A DNA stretch of 64,000 nucleotides from Candidatus Omnitrophica bacterium UBA6210 (GTDB taxonomy: Bacteria; Omnitrophota; Gorgyraeia; Velamenicoccales; Velamenicoccaceae). Position numbers and translations under genes: made by a program. Below are positions 24,227-31,819 of this stretch, piece after piece. Position 1 is the first letter of the stretch, and each line of letters opens with the position of its first letter. The stretch is from positions 62,001 to 126,000 of the forward strand of contig DISM01000002.1 of the NCBI GenBank assembly GCA_002421805.1. Reading direction: 5' to 3'. Below the pieces are notes generated by a model. The model saw only the letters and a program-made list of their open reading frames with translations. It was not told the DNA's origin and made no database searches.

Positions 24227-24697
24227 ATGCGCAAAAAGATCGCAACGCTCCGTCGCCTCAAAAATATATTGCGACGCTCTACCGCAAAGAGAGTTGTTTT
24301 TACCAACGGCTGTTTCGACATCCTGCATTACGGCCATGTGGCCTACCTGGAAAAAGCCAAGGCACTCGGCGACATCCTGGTCATCGGGCTCAACAGTGAT
24401 GCGTCTGTCCGCCGTCTCAAAGGGAAAGCTCGGCCCATCAACAACGAAACAGACAGGGCGCGCGTCCTGGCGGCCCTGGCTTGCGTGGACTATGTGGTCC
24501 TGTTCAGCCAAGACACGCCCTTGGAACTCATTAAAACCTTGCGGCCGAATGTCCTGGTCAAGGGGGGCGACTGGGACGTTTCCTGCATTGTCGGCGCAGA
24601 AGAAGTCCTCGCAGATGGAGGCAAAGTCTGCGTGATTCCCTACATCAAAAGCAGATCGACAACAGGGATCATTGACAAGATCAGGCGGATATCTTGA
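24227..24697 (+). CDS. D-glycero-beta-D-manno-heptose-1-phosphate adenylyltransferase (RfaE2/HldE C-domain type)
   Basis: The 156-residue product is a stand-alone nucleotidyltransferase with VVFTNGCFDILHYGHVAYLEKAK, the HxGH-type motif of this family, and the C-terminal KSRSTTGIIDKI. It activates heptose-1-phosphate to ADP-heptose for lipopolysaccharide. The kinase half (HldE N-domain) is not fused and not in the window. The ATG at 24227 lies 7 bases after the gmhA stop; an in-frame ATG at 24203 inside gmhA is less likely. Confidence 0.9.
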   Translation: MRKKIATLRRLKNILRRSTAKRVVFTNGCFDILHYGHVAYLEKAKALGDILVIGLNSDASVRRLKGKARPINNETDRARVLAALACVDYVVLFSQDTPLELIKTLRPNVLVKGGDWDVSCIVGAEEVLADGGKVCVIPYIKSRSTTGIIDKIRRIS

Positions 24698-25164
24698 GCT
24701 CCAAAAAAAACAGGCCGGAGAAAAACGCGCAAGACGCCGCAAGAGATATCTACAGGGTCCTGGACGCGAATGTCAACCGCGCCAAAGAGGGCCTGCGGGT
24801 CTGCGAAGACATCGCAAGGTTCTGCCTGAAGGACGCGCTCCTCACCAGACGCCTGCGTCACCTGCGCCATGCCGTAACAAAAATCCTCAAATCCAGCCGT
24901 GTCGACCGCATGAAGATGATCTTGGAACGCAAGAGCACGGAGGATCCCGGCAGGGCGTTCGCCAACAAGACAACAAAACATTCGACGGCCCATCTTTTTC
25001 TGGCAAATATCCAAAGGACAAAAGAAGCCCTCCGGGTCCTCGAGGAATTTTTAAAGCTCCTGGACAACCAGGCCAGCCGAAAGATCCAAGAGACGCGCTT
25101 TGACACCTATGAACTGGAAAAATCAACACTTAAAAAATTCCCGGCTTTACTTGATCCTCGATAA
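24694..25164 (+). CDS. thiD2: ThiD2-type hydroxymethylpyrimidine phosphate kinase (stand-alone)
   Basis: The 156-residue product carries IYRVLDANVNRAKEGLRVCE, then DIARFCL, the pattern of the ThiD2 domain usually found fused to the N-terminus of thiamine phosphate synthase. ThiD2 is known as a monofunctional HMP-phosphate kinase. Here it is a separate gene whose last 56 bases overlap thiE in another frame. With thiE and thiC it supplies the pyrimidine branch of thiamine synthesis. The start overlaps the previous stop by 4 bases (TTGAG context, TTG codon). Confidence 0.85.
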   Translation: MSSKKNRPEKNAQDAARDIYRVLDANVNRAKEGLRVCEDIARFCLKDALLTRRLRHLRHAVTKILKSSRVDRMKMILERKSTEDPGRAFANKTTKHSTAHLFLANIQRTKEALRVLEEFLKLLDNQASRKIQETRFDTYELEKSTLKKFPALLDPR

Positions 25165-25756
25165 AGACGTCTGCGGGCCCAAAAAACTTAGTTGCATCAT
25201 GTCTGCCGCGCTTGCCGGCGGCGTGGATATCGTGCAATTACGCGACAAGACATCCACGACAAAAGAAATGATCGCCCTCGCCAGGCCGCTGGCGGCCATG
25301 GCCCGCGCCGCCAAACGTCTGTTGATCATTAACGACCGTATCGACGTCGCAATGGCGGTCGAGGCCGACGGCGTGCATTTAGGCCAAGAGGACGCGCCCG
25401 CTGCCGTCGCCAGAAAACTCCTCGGCAAAGATATGCTCATCGGTATCTCCTGCCACAGCGCAAAGGACGTCCGAGAAAGCCTCTCGATGCCGGTGGATTA
25501 CCTGGGATTCGGTCCGATCTTTGCGACCCTCACGAAGCCGGGAATGCGTCCGCGCGGTCTGCAACTTCTGCGTCAAATCCTGCCTTTAACACCCCGGCCC
25601 GTCTTTGCCATCGGAGGCATCCATCTCGACCGTCTCCAAGACATACTAACAACCGGGTTGAACCGCGCAGCTGTCTGCCGCGAGATCTGCCTGGCAAAAG
25701 ATATCTCCGGAACAACCCGACTCCTCAAAAGTGCCTTGGGAAAAAACCATGTATGA
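25109..25756 (+). CDS. thiE: Thiamine-phosphate synthase
   Basis: ThiE joins HMP-pyrophosphate to thiazole phosphate. The TIM-barrel product has SRLYLILDKD, VQLRDKTSTTKEM, LLIINDRIDVAMAVEADGVHLGQED, the YLGFGPIFATLTKPG loop and the FAIGGIHLDRL phosphate-binding turn. The ATG at 25109 lies inside thiD2 and leaves 9-10 residues before the first strand. Fused ThiD2-ThiE proteins are common elsewhere, so this pair may be a fission product. The end overlaps thiC. Confidence 0.93.
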   Translation: MNWKNQHLKNSRLYLILDKDVCGPKKLSCIMSAALAGGVDIVQLRDKTSTTKEMIALARPLAAMARAAKRLLIINDRIDVAMAVEADGVHLGQEDAPAAVARKLLGKDMLIGISCHSAKDVRESLSMPVDYLGFGPIFATLTKPGMRPRGLQLLRQILPLTPRPVFAIGGIHLDRLQDILTTGLNRAAVCREICLAKDISGTTRLLKSALGKNHV

Positions 25757-27143
25757 TGAATTAATCCAGAACAAATATTTCCGCGCCGCGGCCGCCCTTA
25801 TCTCAAAAAAGGAGGGGGTCGCATGCGAAACGCTCCTCAAGAGCGTGGCCGCCGGCCGCTGCGTCATCCCTCTCAATAATCACAGGCAGATCGCCACTCC
25901 TTGTGGCATCGGAGAAAATCTCTGCACCAAGATCAATGTGAACCTCGGAACATCGCCTGACAAGGTTAACCTTAAAGCGGAACTCAAAAAACTCGAGTTG
26001 GCCGTCGAACTCGGCGCCGACGCTGTCATGGACCTGAGCCTGGGGGGAGATCTAAGAAAAATCCGCCGGGCCATCCTCGAGGCATCGCCGCTCCCGCTGG
26101 GAACGGTCCCCATTTACGAAGCCGCCATGCGGATGCAAAAGAAACGGGGTTCTTTTCTTAAAATGGAGGCCGGGGACATCTTCGACGTCTTGGAAGAGCA
26201 GGCCTGTGACGGGGTGGACTTTTTCACGATCCACTGCGGCATCAACAAAAAAAGCCTGGATGTCTTTTTGAAATCCAGAAGACTCCTGGACATCGTCAGC
26301 CGCGGCGGTGCCATCCTCGTCAACTGGATGAGAAAGAACGGAAAAGAGAATCCTCTGTTCGAATATTTCGACAGGGTGCTCGACATTGCCAAGCGCCACG
26401 GCATCACCCTGAGTCTCGGCGACGGCATGCGGCCTGGATGCATCGCAGACGCAACAGACGCCTCCCAGATAGCCGAATTGAAAGAACTCGGAAAATTGAC
26501 GCAGAGGGCCAGAAAGGCCGGCGTCCAGGTCCTAGTCGAAGGCCCCGGCCACGTTCCTTTGCATCAGATCCAGAAAAACATGGAACTGGAGAAAAAAATT
26601 TGCGATGGGGCGCCGTTCTATGTCCTGGGCCCCCTGGTAACGGATATCGGAGCCGGCTATGACCACATCACGGGCGCCATCGGCGGGGCGCTGGCCGCTT
26701 ATTACGGCGCCGACTTCCTGTGTTATCTCACCCCCGCCGAGCACATCCGCCATCCTTCCGTGGACGACACCCGCCAGGGGATCGTAGCATCAAAAATCGC
26801 GGCTCATGCCGCGGACATCGCCCGCGGCCTCAAGGGGGCTGCCGGACCGGACCGTCGCATGGCCATCGCCAGAAAACACAGGGACTGGCAGAAACAGATC
26901 AGGTACGCGATCGATCCCAAAAAAACGAAAGAATACAAACTGTCTTCCAGGCCAAAAACAAAAGGTGTCTGCACCATGTGCGGAGAATTCTGCTCCATCA
27001 GGCTGATTGACACCTGTCTGCCTCGGCCTCGGCCTCCGGCCAGGGCCGCGGCCAGGGCCGCGGCCAGGGCCAGGGCCAAAGGCAGGCCCGCCGGTACTGC
27101 GCATATACCCGCAAAGCCAAAAAGCAACATTAAGACTTATTGA
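25749..27143 (+). CDS. thiC: Phosphomethylpyrimidine synthase ThiC with unusual C-terminal tail
   Basis: ThiC is a radical SAM enzyme that converts aminoimidazole ribotide to HMP-phosphate. The core matches the family: PCGIGENLCTKINVNLGTSP, GADAVMDLSLGGD, FFTIHCGIN, SRGGAILVNWM, LGPLVTDIGAGYDHI and the iron-sulfur cysteine cluster CTMCGEFC near residue 410. After the cluster the protein runs about 40 residues into an Arg/Ala/Pro-rich tail encoded by GGCCAGGGCCGC repeats, which is not expected of the family. ATG 25749 is preferred over an in-frame GTG at 25731. No TPP riboswitch is seen upstream. Confidence 0.95.
   Translation: MYDELIQNKYFRAAAALISKKEGVACETLLKSVAAGRCVIPLNNHRQIATPCGIGENLCTKINVNLGTSPDKVNLKAELKKLELAVELGADAVMDLSLGGDLRKIRRAILEASPLPLGTVPIYEAAMRMQKKRGSFLKMEAGDIFDVLEEQACDGVDFFTIHCGINKKSLDVFLKSRRLLDIVSRGGAILVNWMRKNGKENPLFEYFDRVLDIAKRHGITLSLGDGMRPGCIADATDASQIAELKELGKLTQRARKAGVQVLVEGPGHVPLHQIQKNMELEKKICDGAPFYVLGPLVTDIGAGYDHITGAIGGALAAYYGADFLCYLTPAEHIRHPSVDDTRQGIVASKIAAHAADIARGLKGAAGPDRRMAIARKHRDWQKQIRYAIDPKKTKEYKLSSRPKTKGVCTMCGEFCSIRLIDTCLPRPRPPARAAARAAARARAKGRPAGTAHIPAKPKSNIKTY
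27021..27083 (+). repeat. GC-rich short tandem repeat at the end of thiC
   Basis: Repeats of GGCCAGGGCCGC and related CGGCCT units fill this stretch, which encodes the Arg/Ala tail of ThiC. The repetition is in frame, so it expands RAAA-type residues without breaking the gene. Confidence 0.8.
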
Positions 27144-27168
27144 CGAACAACTTGCCTGGTGATAGAAT
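27140..27168 (+). promoter_or_regulatory. Promoter of the tRNA-Gly gene
   Basis: TTGACG (27140-27145) overlaps the thiC stop codon and TAGAAT (27163-27168) follows after 17 bases, with TG before the -10 box. The start would be near 27175, about 30 bases before the tRNA. Confidence 0.75.
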
Positions 27169-27205
27169 AAACCGCCTGTGTAGACAGAAGAATAAAAATA
27201 AATTT

Positions 27206-27276
27206 GCGAGCGTAGTTCAGTGGTAGAACACCAGCTTCCCAAGCTGGTTATGTGGGTTCGATTCCCATCGCTCGCT
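27206..27276 (+). tRNA. tRNA-Gly, anticodon CCC
   Basis: The acceptor arms GCGAGCG (27206-27212) and CGCTCGC (27269-27275) pair perfectly. The D-arm contains GTTCAGTGGTAGAAC, the anticodon stem CCAGC/GCTGG encloses TTCCCAA, giving anticodon CCC for GGG glycine codons, and the T-arm reads TGGGTTCGATTCCCA. The 3' CCA is not encoded. The gene has its own promoter at 27140-27168. Confidence 0.95.
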
Positions 27277-27320
27277 CTGAAAGATAAGCGGCGTATTGGT
27301 AACAAGAAACGCTGTGGGTT

Positions 27321-27335
27321 TCCGCCGGAGGCGGA
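27321..27335. repeat. Dispersed palindrome, second copy
   Basis: TCCGCCGGAGGCGGA is identical to the palindrome at 15070-15084. Its core CGCC-GGAGGCG recurs in block B of the rpsU leader, so the element is dispersed in this genome. Confidence 0.75.
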
Positions 27336-27387
27336 CCCGCCTAAATGATTTTTTTGAGAAGCGTTTTTTAGCTGTCGGTTTTATTAT

Positions 27388-28083
27388 ATGTCTTACATAC
27401 AATTCTTCGCAGCGGCATGGCTTGTGGTTGGATTATCAGCTTGCGCAAGCGCACCAACACCCCAGGCCCACCAGGATGCCATCGCTACCCTGCCCGTACT
27501 ATCGTCTTCCTCATTGCCGGCTTCCACACACACCGTCGTCACGGGAGAAACCCTCTGGCGCATCGCCCGCATGTACCAAACAGACCCTGAAGAGATCGCC
27601 CGTCTCAACAAAATATCGGATTCGATGACGATCTCTGCAGGGCAAACACTCATGATTCCCGGGCAACGAAAAAATATAGAACCGACATCCAATTTTACGG
27701 CCGGAGGCGGCACAGAAGACTTCATCTGGCCTGTCAAGGGCCGCATCACGGCTTATTTCCGCCAAAAGACCGGAGGCATCAACAATAAAGGCATCGATAT
27801 CTCGACACACGACGTGCAGGATATCATGGCCTCCAGGGACGGACGTGTTGTTTTTATCGGGAGGCTGACCGGATACGGACAAACCATCATCCTCGATCAC
27901 AAAGACGGCTTGTGCACCGTCTACTGCGGTTACGCGGCCTCCAGCGTCAAAATCGGAGACGAAGTCAAGCAAGGAACCATCCTGGCCAAAACAGGGAATG
28001 CTTCCGGCACAGATACGGACTCGTTCCATTTTGAGATCCGCAGAAAACACAGGCCTCAAAATCCGCTATTTTATCTGGACTGA
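27388..28083 (+). CDS. LysM-M23 lipoprotein with degenerate active site (NlpD/EnvC-like)
   Basis: The 231-residue lipoprotein has a lipobox ending GLSAC (Cys19), a LysM domain (about 47-91, HTVVTGETLWRIARMY) and a C-terminal M23 peptidase domain. The metal site is incomplete: the usual HxxxD is NNKGID, the usual YxHL is YCGYA, and only FHFEIR is kept. By analogy with NlpD and EnvC it would bind peptidoglycan and activate amidases rather than cut peptides itself. No ribosome-binding site is visible; TTTTATTAT directly precedes the ATG. It starts a run of overlapping genes up to the HD-GYP gene. Confidence 0.85.
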   Translation: MSYIQFFAAAWLVVGLSACASAPTPQAHQDAIATLPVLSSSSLPASTHTVVTGETLWRIARMYQTDPEEIARLNKISDSMTISAGQTLMIPGQRKNIEPTSNFTAGGGTEDFIWPVKGRITAYFRQKTGGINNKGIDISTHDVQDIMASRDGRVVFIGRLTGYGQTIILDHKDGLCTVYCGYAASSVKIGDEVKQGTILAKTGNASGTDTDSFHFEIRRKHRPQNPLFYLD

Positions 28084-28084
28084 C

Positions 28085-29710
28085 ATGGATAACGTTATTG
28101 CGTCTTTACGCAAAGAGATCCTGGATCTGCTCCATAAGCGCCTCTCGGACTTCCGGGACGGATATCGGCAAAATGTCGCTATCCTTGGCGAAGAGCTGAT
28201 CGGCAAGACCACCGTCCTGAAAAAATTTCTGGACGGTTTCAAAACAGAGGGGATCATCCCGATCTACGTGGAGATCTTTCCCCATGAATATTCCCTCTTT
28301 CTCAAAAGGTGCCTCAACAGTCTTCTGTTCAACTATCTTAAAGGCGCCCAGCTTCTTTCCTCCCGGGAGACATTGGACATCCTGGTCAAGCGCACCAAAG
28401 ACCTTCTGCCCCAGACGGCGGCGGCAGCGGAATCCTTCCTGAAGAAAATAGACAAAGAACGTCCCGATCGGCTGTTCTCGGAGCTTTTTGATCTCTTCGA
28501 ACTTTTTTCCACGGAAAGCCAGCGCCGGATCGTCATCGTTTTCGACGAATTCCATCACCTGAAAAAACTCGGGTATGACGATATCTGCAGCGACCTCGGC
28601 AAAAGGATCATGCTGCAAAAGAACACCCTTTTTATCTTTTCCAGCTCCCATAAGACGCTCGCCAAAGACATCCTGCTCAGCGACCTTTCGCTTTTGTTCG
28701 GTAATTTTGAAACACTGGAACTGGAGAATTTCACGGGGCCGGGAAGCGAACAGATCATTGCCAAGATCTTCGGTGAGATCGAGATCTCAAAAGACCTGAT
28801 GGATTTTCTGATCCACTTCACAGGGGGCCATCCGTTCTACCTCAAGATCCTTTCCGAAGAAGCGGCTGTCGCCTGCCGCGCCGCACAGGAGAAAACCCTG
28901 AGTGCCGATATCCTCATCCGGACCCTTGAAAAGCTCCTTTTCCACGACTGGGGGGTCTTCAACCTGCGCTTCACGATGCGCCTGGCCCTTCTGACCCTGG
29001 GACGAAACAAGAACGACTTCATCTATCTTTTGGACGCCATCGCCCTGGGAAAGAACCGCCTCAAAGACCTGGCGCCCCACCTGCGGCAACAACGTTCGCA
29101 GGTCATCCAAAAATGCAACAAACTTATCGATCTGGGCATCCTGGCCAAAAACGGGTCTTTCTATATCATTGCGGACAAACTCCTGGCTTTCTGGCTCAAA
29201 TTCGCCCATGCAGAAAAACTCAACAGCTTAAGCCACGACCTGACGGAACAAGTGGCTCATTTCCACCGCCAGATCCAAAGCGAGATCGACGTCTTTTTGA
29301 ACGTCTCCAAAAAATCGTTCGCCGACAGGATCTGCGAAGTCTTCAACCAGTTCGAGGTCGACGATGAGATCTTGATCGACCGCAAAAAATTCCAGCTCGA
29401 TGCCTTCAAAGAACTCAAACTCATCACATTCGAAAACTCCAACCTGCGCGTCGGCATTTTCGGAAAGACCCAGGACAACCTCTGGATCGCCGCCATCAAA
29501 GAAGACGGCATCAACGAACACGACGTCACGGAATTCATTGCAATGGCCAGGTCCTTCAAACAAAAAAAGGTCAACAAGATCATCATCGGCCTGGGAGAGA
29601 TCGACCGTAATGCAAAGCTCCTGGCCAAAGAGTCCCGCATCGCCACATGGGGCATCGAGAACGTCAACGACCTTTTGGAACTTTACGGCAAACCACGGAT
29701 CATAAAATAA
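28085..29710 (+). CDS. AAA/STAND-type ATPase with nuclease-like C-terminal domain
   Basis: The 541-residue protein has Walker A GEELIGKT (35-42), Walker B RIVIVFDEFHHL near residue 145, a SSSHK sensor-like segment and a winged-helix region resembling archaeal-type ATPases. The last 100 residues (LWIAAIKEDGINEHDVTEF, KIIIGLGEIDRNAKLLAKES) resemble the PD-(D/E)XK fold of Mrr-like endonucleases, but the E of ExK is replaced. Function is unknown. It starts one base after the M23 gene stop and overlaps the phosphoesterase stop-start. Confidence 0.75.
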   Translation: MDNVIASLRKEILDLLHKRLSDFRDGYRQNVAILGEELIGKTTVLKKFLDGFKTEGIIPIYVEIFPHEYSLFLKRCLNSLLFNYLKGAQLLSSRETLDILVKRTKDLLPQTAAAAESFLKKIDKERPDRLFSELFDLFELFSTESQRRIVIVFDEFHHLKKLGYDDICSDLGKRIMLQKNTLFIFSSSHKTLAKDILLSDLSLLFGNFETLELENFTGPGSEQIIAKIFGEIEISKDLMDFLIHFTGGHPFYLKILSEEAAVACRAAQEKTLSADILIRTLEKLLFHDWGVFNLRFTMRLALLTLGRNKNDFIYLLDAIALGKNRLKDLAPHLRQQRSQVIQKCNKLIDLGILAKNGSFYIIADKLLAFWLKFAHAEKLNSLSHDLTEQVAHFHRQIQSEIDVFLNVSKKSFADRICEVFNQFEVDDEILIDRKKFQLDAFKELKLITFENSNLRVGIFGKTQDNLWIAAIKEDGINEHDVTEFIAMARSFKQKKVNKIIIGLGEIDRNAKLLAKESRIATWGIENVNDLLELYGKPRIIK

Positions 29711-30198
29711 TGCGCATCTGCGTCATCTCCGATACCCATATACCGGACAGATATGAAGGACTCCCCGCCCAGCTCGTTTCAGAAATAAAAAAATCAGACC
29801 TCGTCATTCATGCAGGCGACTTTACCTCTTTCGACCTCTACCAGCAGATCAAACATCTCAAACCGCTCAAGGCGGTCCTCGGCAACATGGATGCCTCGGA
29901 ACTTCGTGAACACCTGAAAGAAAAAGAAACGTTCAACGTCAAAAATTTCAAAATCGGCGTCATGCACGGCTATGGTAAGCCCGAGAAGATCATGGAGACA
30001 GTGAAAGAAAACTTCAATAATTCTTTCGACCTCATCATCTTCGGACACTCGCATACGCCGTACCAGGAAACATCAGGCAAGACGGTTTATCTCAATCCGG
30101 GGAGCCCCACCGACAAAATCTTCACTCCCTACAATACCTTCGGGATCGTCGAGATCAACGCAGAGTTGCATGCCCGGATCGAAAGGATGGAGCCATGA
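29710..30198 (+). CDS. YfcE/MJ0936-family metallophosphoesterase
   Basis: The 162-residue product has all metal-binding motifs of the family: ISDTHIPD near the N-terminus, VIHAGDFT, VLGNMD, GVMHGYG and FGHSHTPY, then LNPGSP. Such enzymes hydrolyse phosphodiesters in vitro, with unclear natural substrates. The start is placed at 29710 (TAATG overlap with the ATPase stop) because the family begins at MRICVISD. It overlaps the HIT gene by 4 bases. Confidence 0.93.
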   Translation: MRICVISDTHIPDRYEGLPAQLVSEIKKSDLVIHAGDFTSFDLYQQIKHLKPLKAVLGNMDASELREHLKEKETFNVKNFKIGVMHGYGKPEKIMETVKENFNNSFDLIIFGHSHTPYQETSGKTVYLNPGSPTDKIFTPYNTFGIVEINAELHARIERMEP

Positions 30199-30665
30199 AT
30201 AAGCTCTGGGCCCCGTGGAGGATCAGCTATATCAAGAAGATCAAAAAAGAGAAAGGGTGCCTTTTCTGCCGTGCGCGCCTGAAAAAAAACGGCCGTAAGC
30301 ACCATGTCTTCCTGCGCACGCGCACATCCCTGGCCATGCTCAATATTTATCCTTACAACAACGGCCATATCATGGTGGCACCCGTGCGCCATGTCGCATC
30401 ACTCGAACGGCTGAGCAAAGACGAGCTGATGGATGTGATGGACTGTCTCAAGAAATCCCAGGTGCTCCTGCGCAGGGCCCTGAAACCCGAAGGGTTCAAC
30501 ATCGGGATCAACGAGGGCCGGGTGGCCGGCGCAGGCATCGAAAAACATCTCCATATCCATGTCGTGCCGCGATGGCAGGGAGACTCGAACTTTATGCCCG
30601 CCATCGCCGATACCAAAGTCATCTCTCAATCCCTGAACTCTTTATATAAGGAACTGACGCGATGA
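30195..30665 (+). CDS. HIT family nucleotide hydrolase/phosphorylase
   Basis: The 156-residue product begins MNKLWAPWRISYI and has CLFC (Cys22, Cys25) and the histidine triad HLHIHVVP (His118, 120, 122). The LWAPWR start and CxxC place it with the Ap4A phosphorylase-like HIT subgroup of bacteria. It would cleave dinucleoside polyphosphates or nucleotide adducts. The gene overlaps both neighbours by 4 bases. Confidence 0.93.
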   Translation: MNKLWAPWRISYIKKIKKEKGCLFCRARLKKNGRKHHVFLRTRTSLAMLNIYPYNNGHIMVAPVRHVASLERLSKDELMDVMDCLKKSQVLLRRALKPEGFNIGINEGRVAGAGIEKHLHIHVVPRWQGDSNFMPAIADTKVISQSLNSLYKELTR

Positions 30666-31819
30666 ATCCTTGCGTCAACATTCACGAACTGGAAGACCGA
30701 TACCTGGCGCCTTACGCGGCCAAGACGAAAGACTCCCGCGGCCGTCGCTACAAAGAACCGGAACACGCCTATCGCAGCCTCTATCAACGCGACCGCGACC
30801 GCGTCATCCATAGCGCCGCCTTCCGCAGGCTGGAATATAAAACCCAAGTCTTTGTCAACCACGAAGGCGATTATTACCGCACCCGCCTGACCCATTCTCT
30901 TGAAGTCTCGCAGATCGCGCGGACCCTGGCCAAGGCCCTTCGGCTCAATGAAGAGCTTACGGAGGCGCTCGCGCTGGCGCATGATCTCGGCCACACGCCG
31001 TTCGGCCACGCGGGAGAAGAGATCCTCAACAAACTCATGAAGACCTACGGAGGCTTCAATCACAATCTCCACACCTTAAAGATCGTCGACAAACTCGAAG
31101 AACGCTATCCCGAATTCCCGGGCCTTAACCTGACATGGGAAACGCGCGAAGGGATCGTCAAACATACCACTTCATACGACAAAGCGCGCATTCCCAGGGA
31201 ACTGGAACCTCTTTTGATGCCCTCGCTGGAAGCACAAATTGTTGACATCGCCGACGAAATAGCTTATGATAATCATGACCTCGATGACGGACTGACGTCG
31301 GGATTGATCTCGGAAGCGGCCTTGGACGGTGTTGCCTTGTGGCGCAACACCAAAGAAAAGATCGAGAGGCGTTTTCCTTCCATCGAGGCGCCGAAAAAGA
31401 AATATCAGATCATTCGCAACCTTATCGCCATCCTGGTGGATGACGCCATCGAAGAATCGAGCCGCCGCCTGAAACACGGCAAGATCAGGAACATCGACGA
31501 CGTCAGGCAATATGCGGGACGGTTGGTAGATTTCAGCGACGCCCTGAAGAAACAAAGGCAACCCTTACGCGCGTTCCTGAAAAAAGAGCTCTACAACCAC
31601 TATCGGGTCAACCGGATGTCCGATAAGGCCAGAAGGTTCATTGAAGAGATTTTCCGTGCCTACATTCATAACACAGCCATGCTTCCTGCTGAACACCAAC
31701 ACAAAATCAAGACAAAAAGAGATGCCTACGAAGTCGTCTGCGACTATATCGCGGGCATGACAGACCGGTTCGCTCTCGATGAGCACGAAAAACTATTCAA
31801 CCCTTACAAAAAAGTATAA
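30662..31819 (+). CDS. dgt: dGTP triphosphohydrolase-like HD-domain protein
   Basis: The 385-residue product has RDRDRVIHSAAFRRLEYKTQV, TRLTHSLEVSQIARTLA, the HD signature LAHDLGHTPFGHAGE (His107, Asp108) and IADEIAYDNHDLDDGL. It belongs to the dGTPase-like class, which removes triphosphate from dNTPs. Its length matches the tetrameric bacterial type rather than the longer E. coli Dgt. The 3' end overlaps the HD-GYP gene by 41 bases. Confidence 0.93.
   Translation: MNPCVNIHELEDRYLAPYAAKTKDSRGRRYKEPEHAYRSLYQRDRDRVIHSAAFRRLEYKTQVFVNHEGDYYRTRLTHSLEVSQIARTLAKALRLNEELTEALALAHDLGHTPFGHAGEEILNKLMKTYGGFNHNLHTLKIVDKLEERYPEFPGLNLTWETREGIVKHTTSYDKARIPRELEPLLMPSLEAQIVDIADEIAYDNHDLDDGLTSGLISEAALDGVALWRNTKEKIERRFPSIEAPKKKYQIIRNLIAILVDDAIEESSRRLKHGKIRNIDDVRQYAGRLVDFSDALKKQRQPLRAFLKKELYNHYRVNRMSDKARRFIEEIFRAYIHNTAMLPAEHQHKIKTKRDAYEVVCDYIAGMTDRFALDEHEKLFNPYKKV

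Noticed and set aside
25600..25760. Possible TPP riboswitch for thiC
   Set aside because: thiC starts inside the end of thiE, leaving no leader, and no THI-box sequence was seen before thiD2 either.
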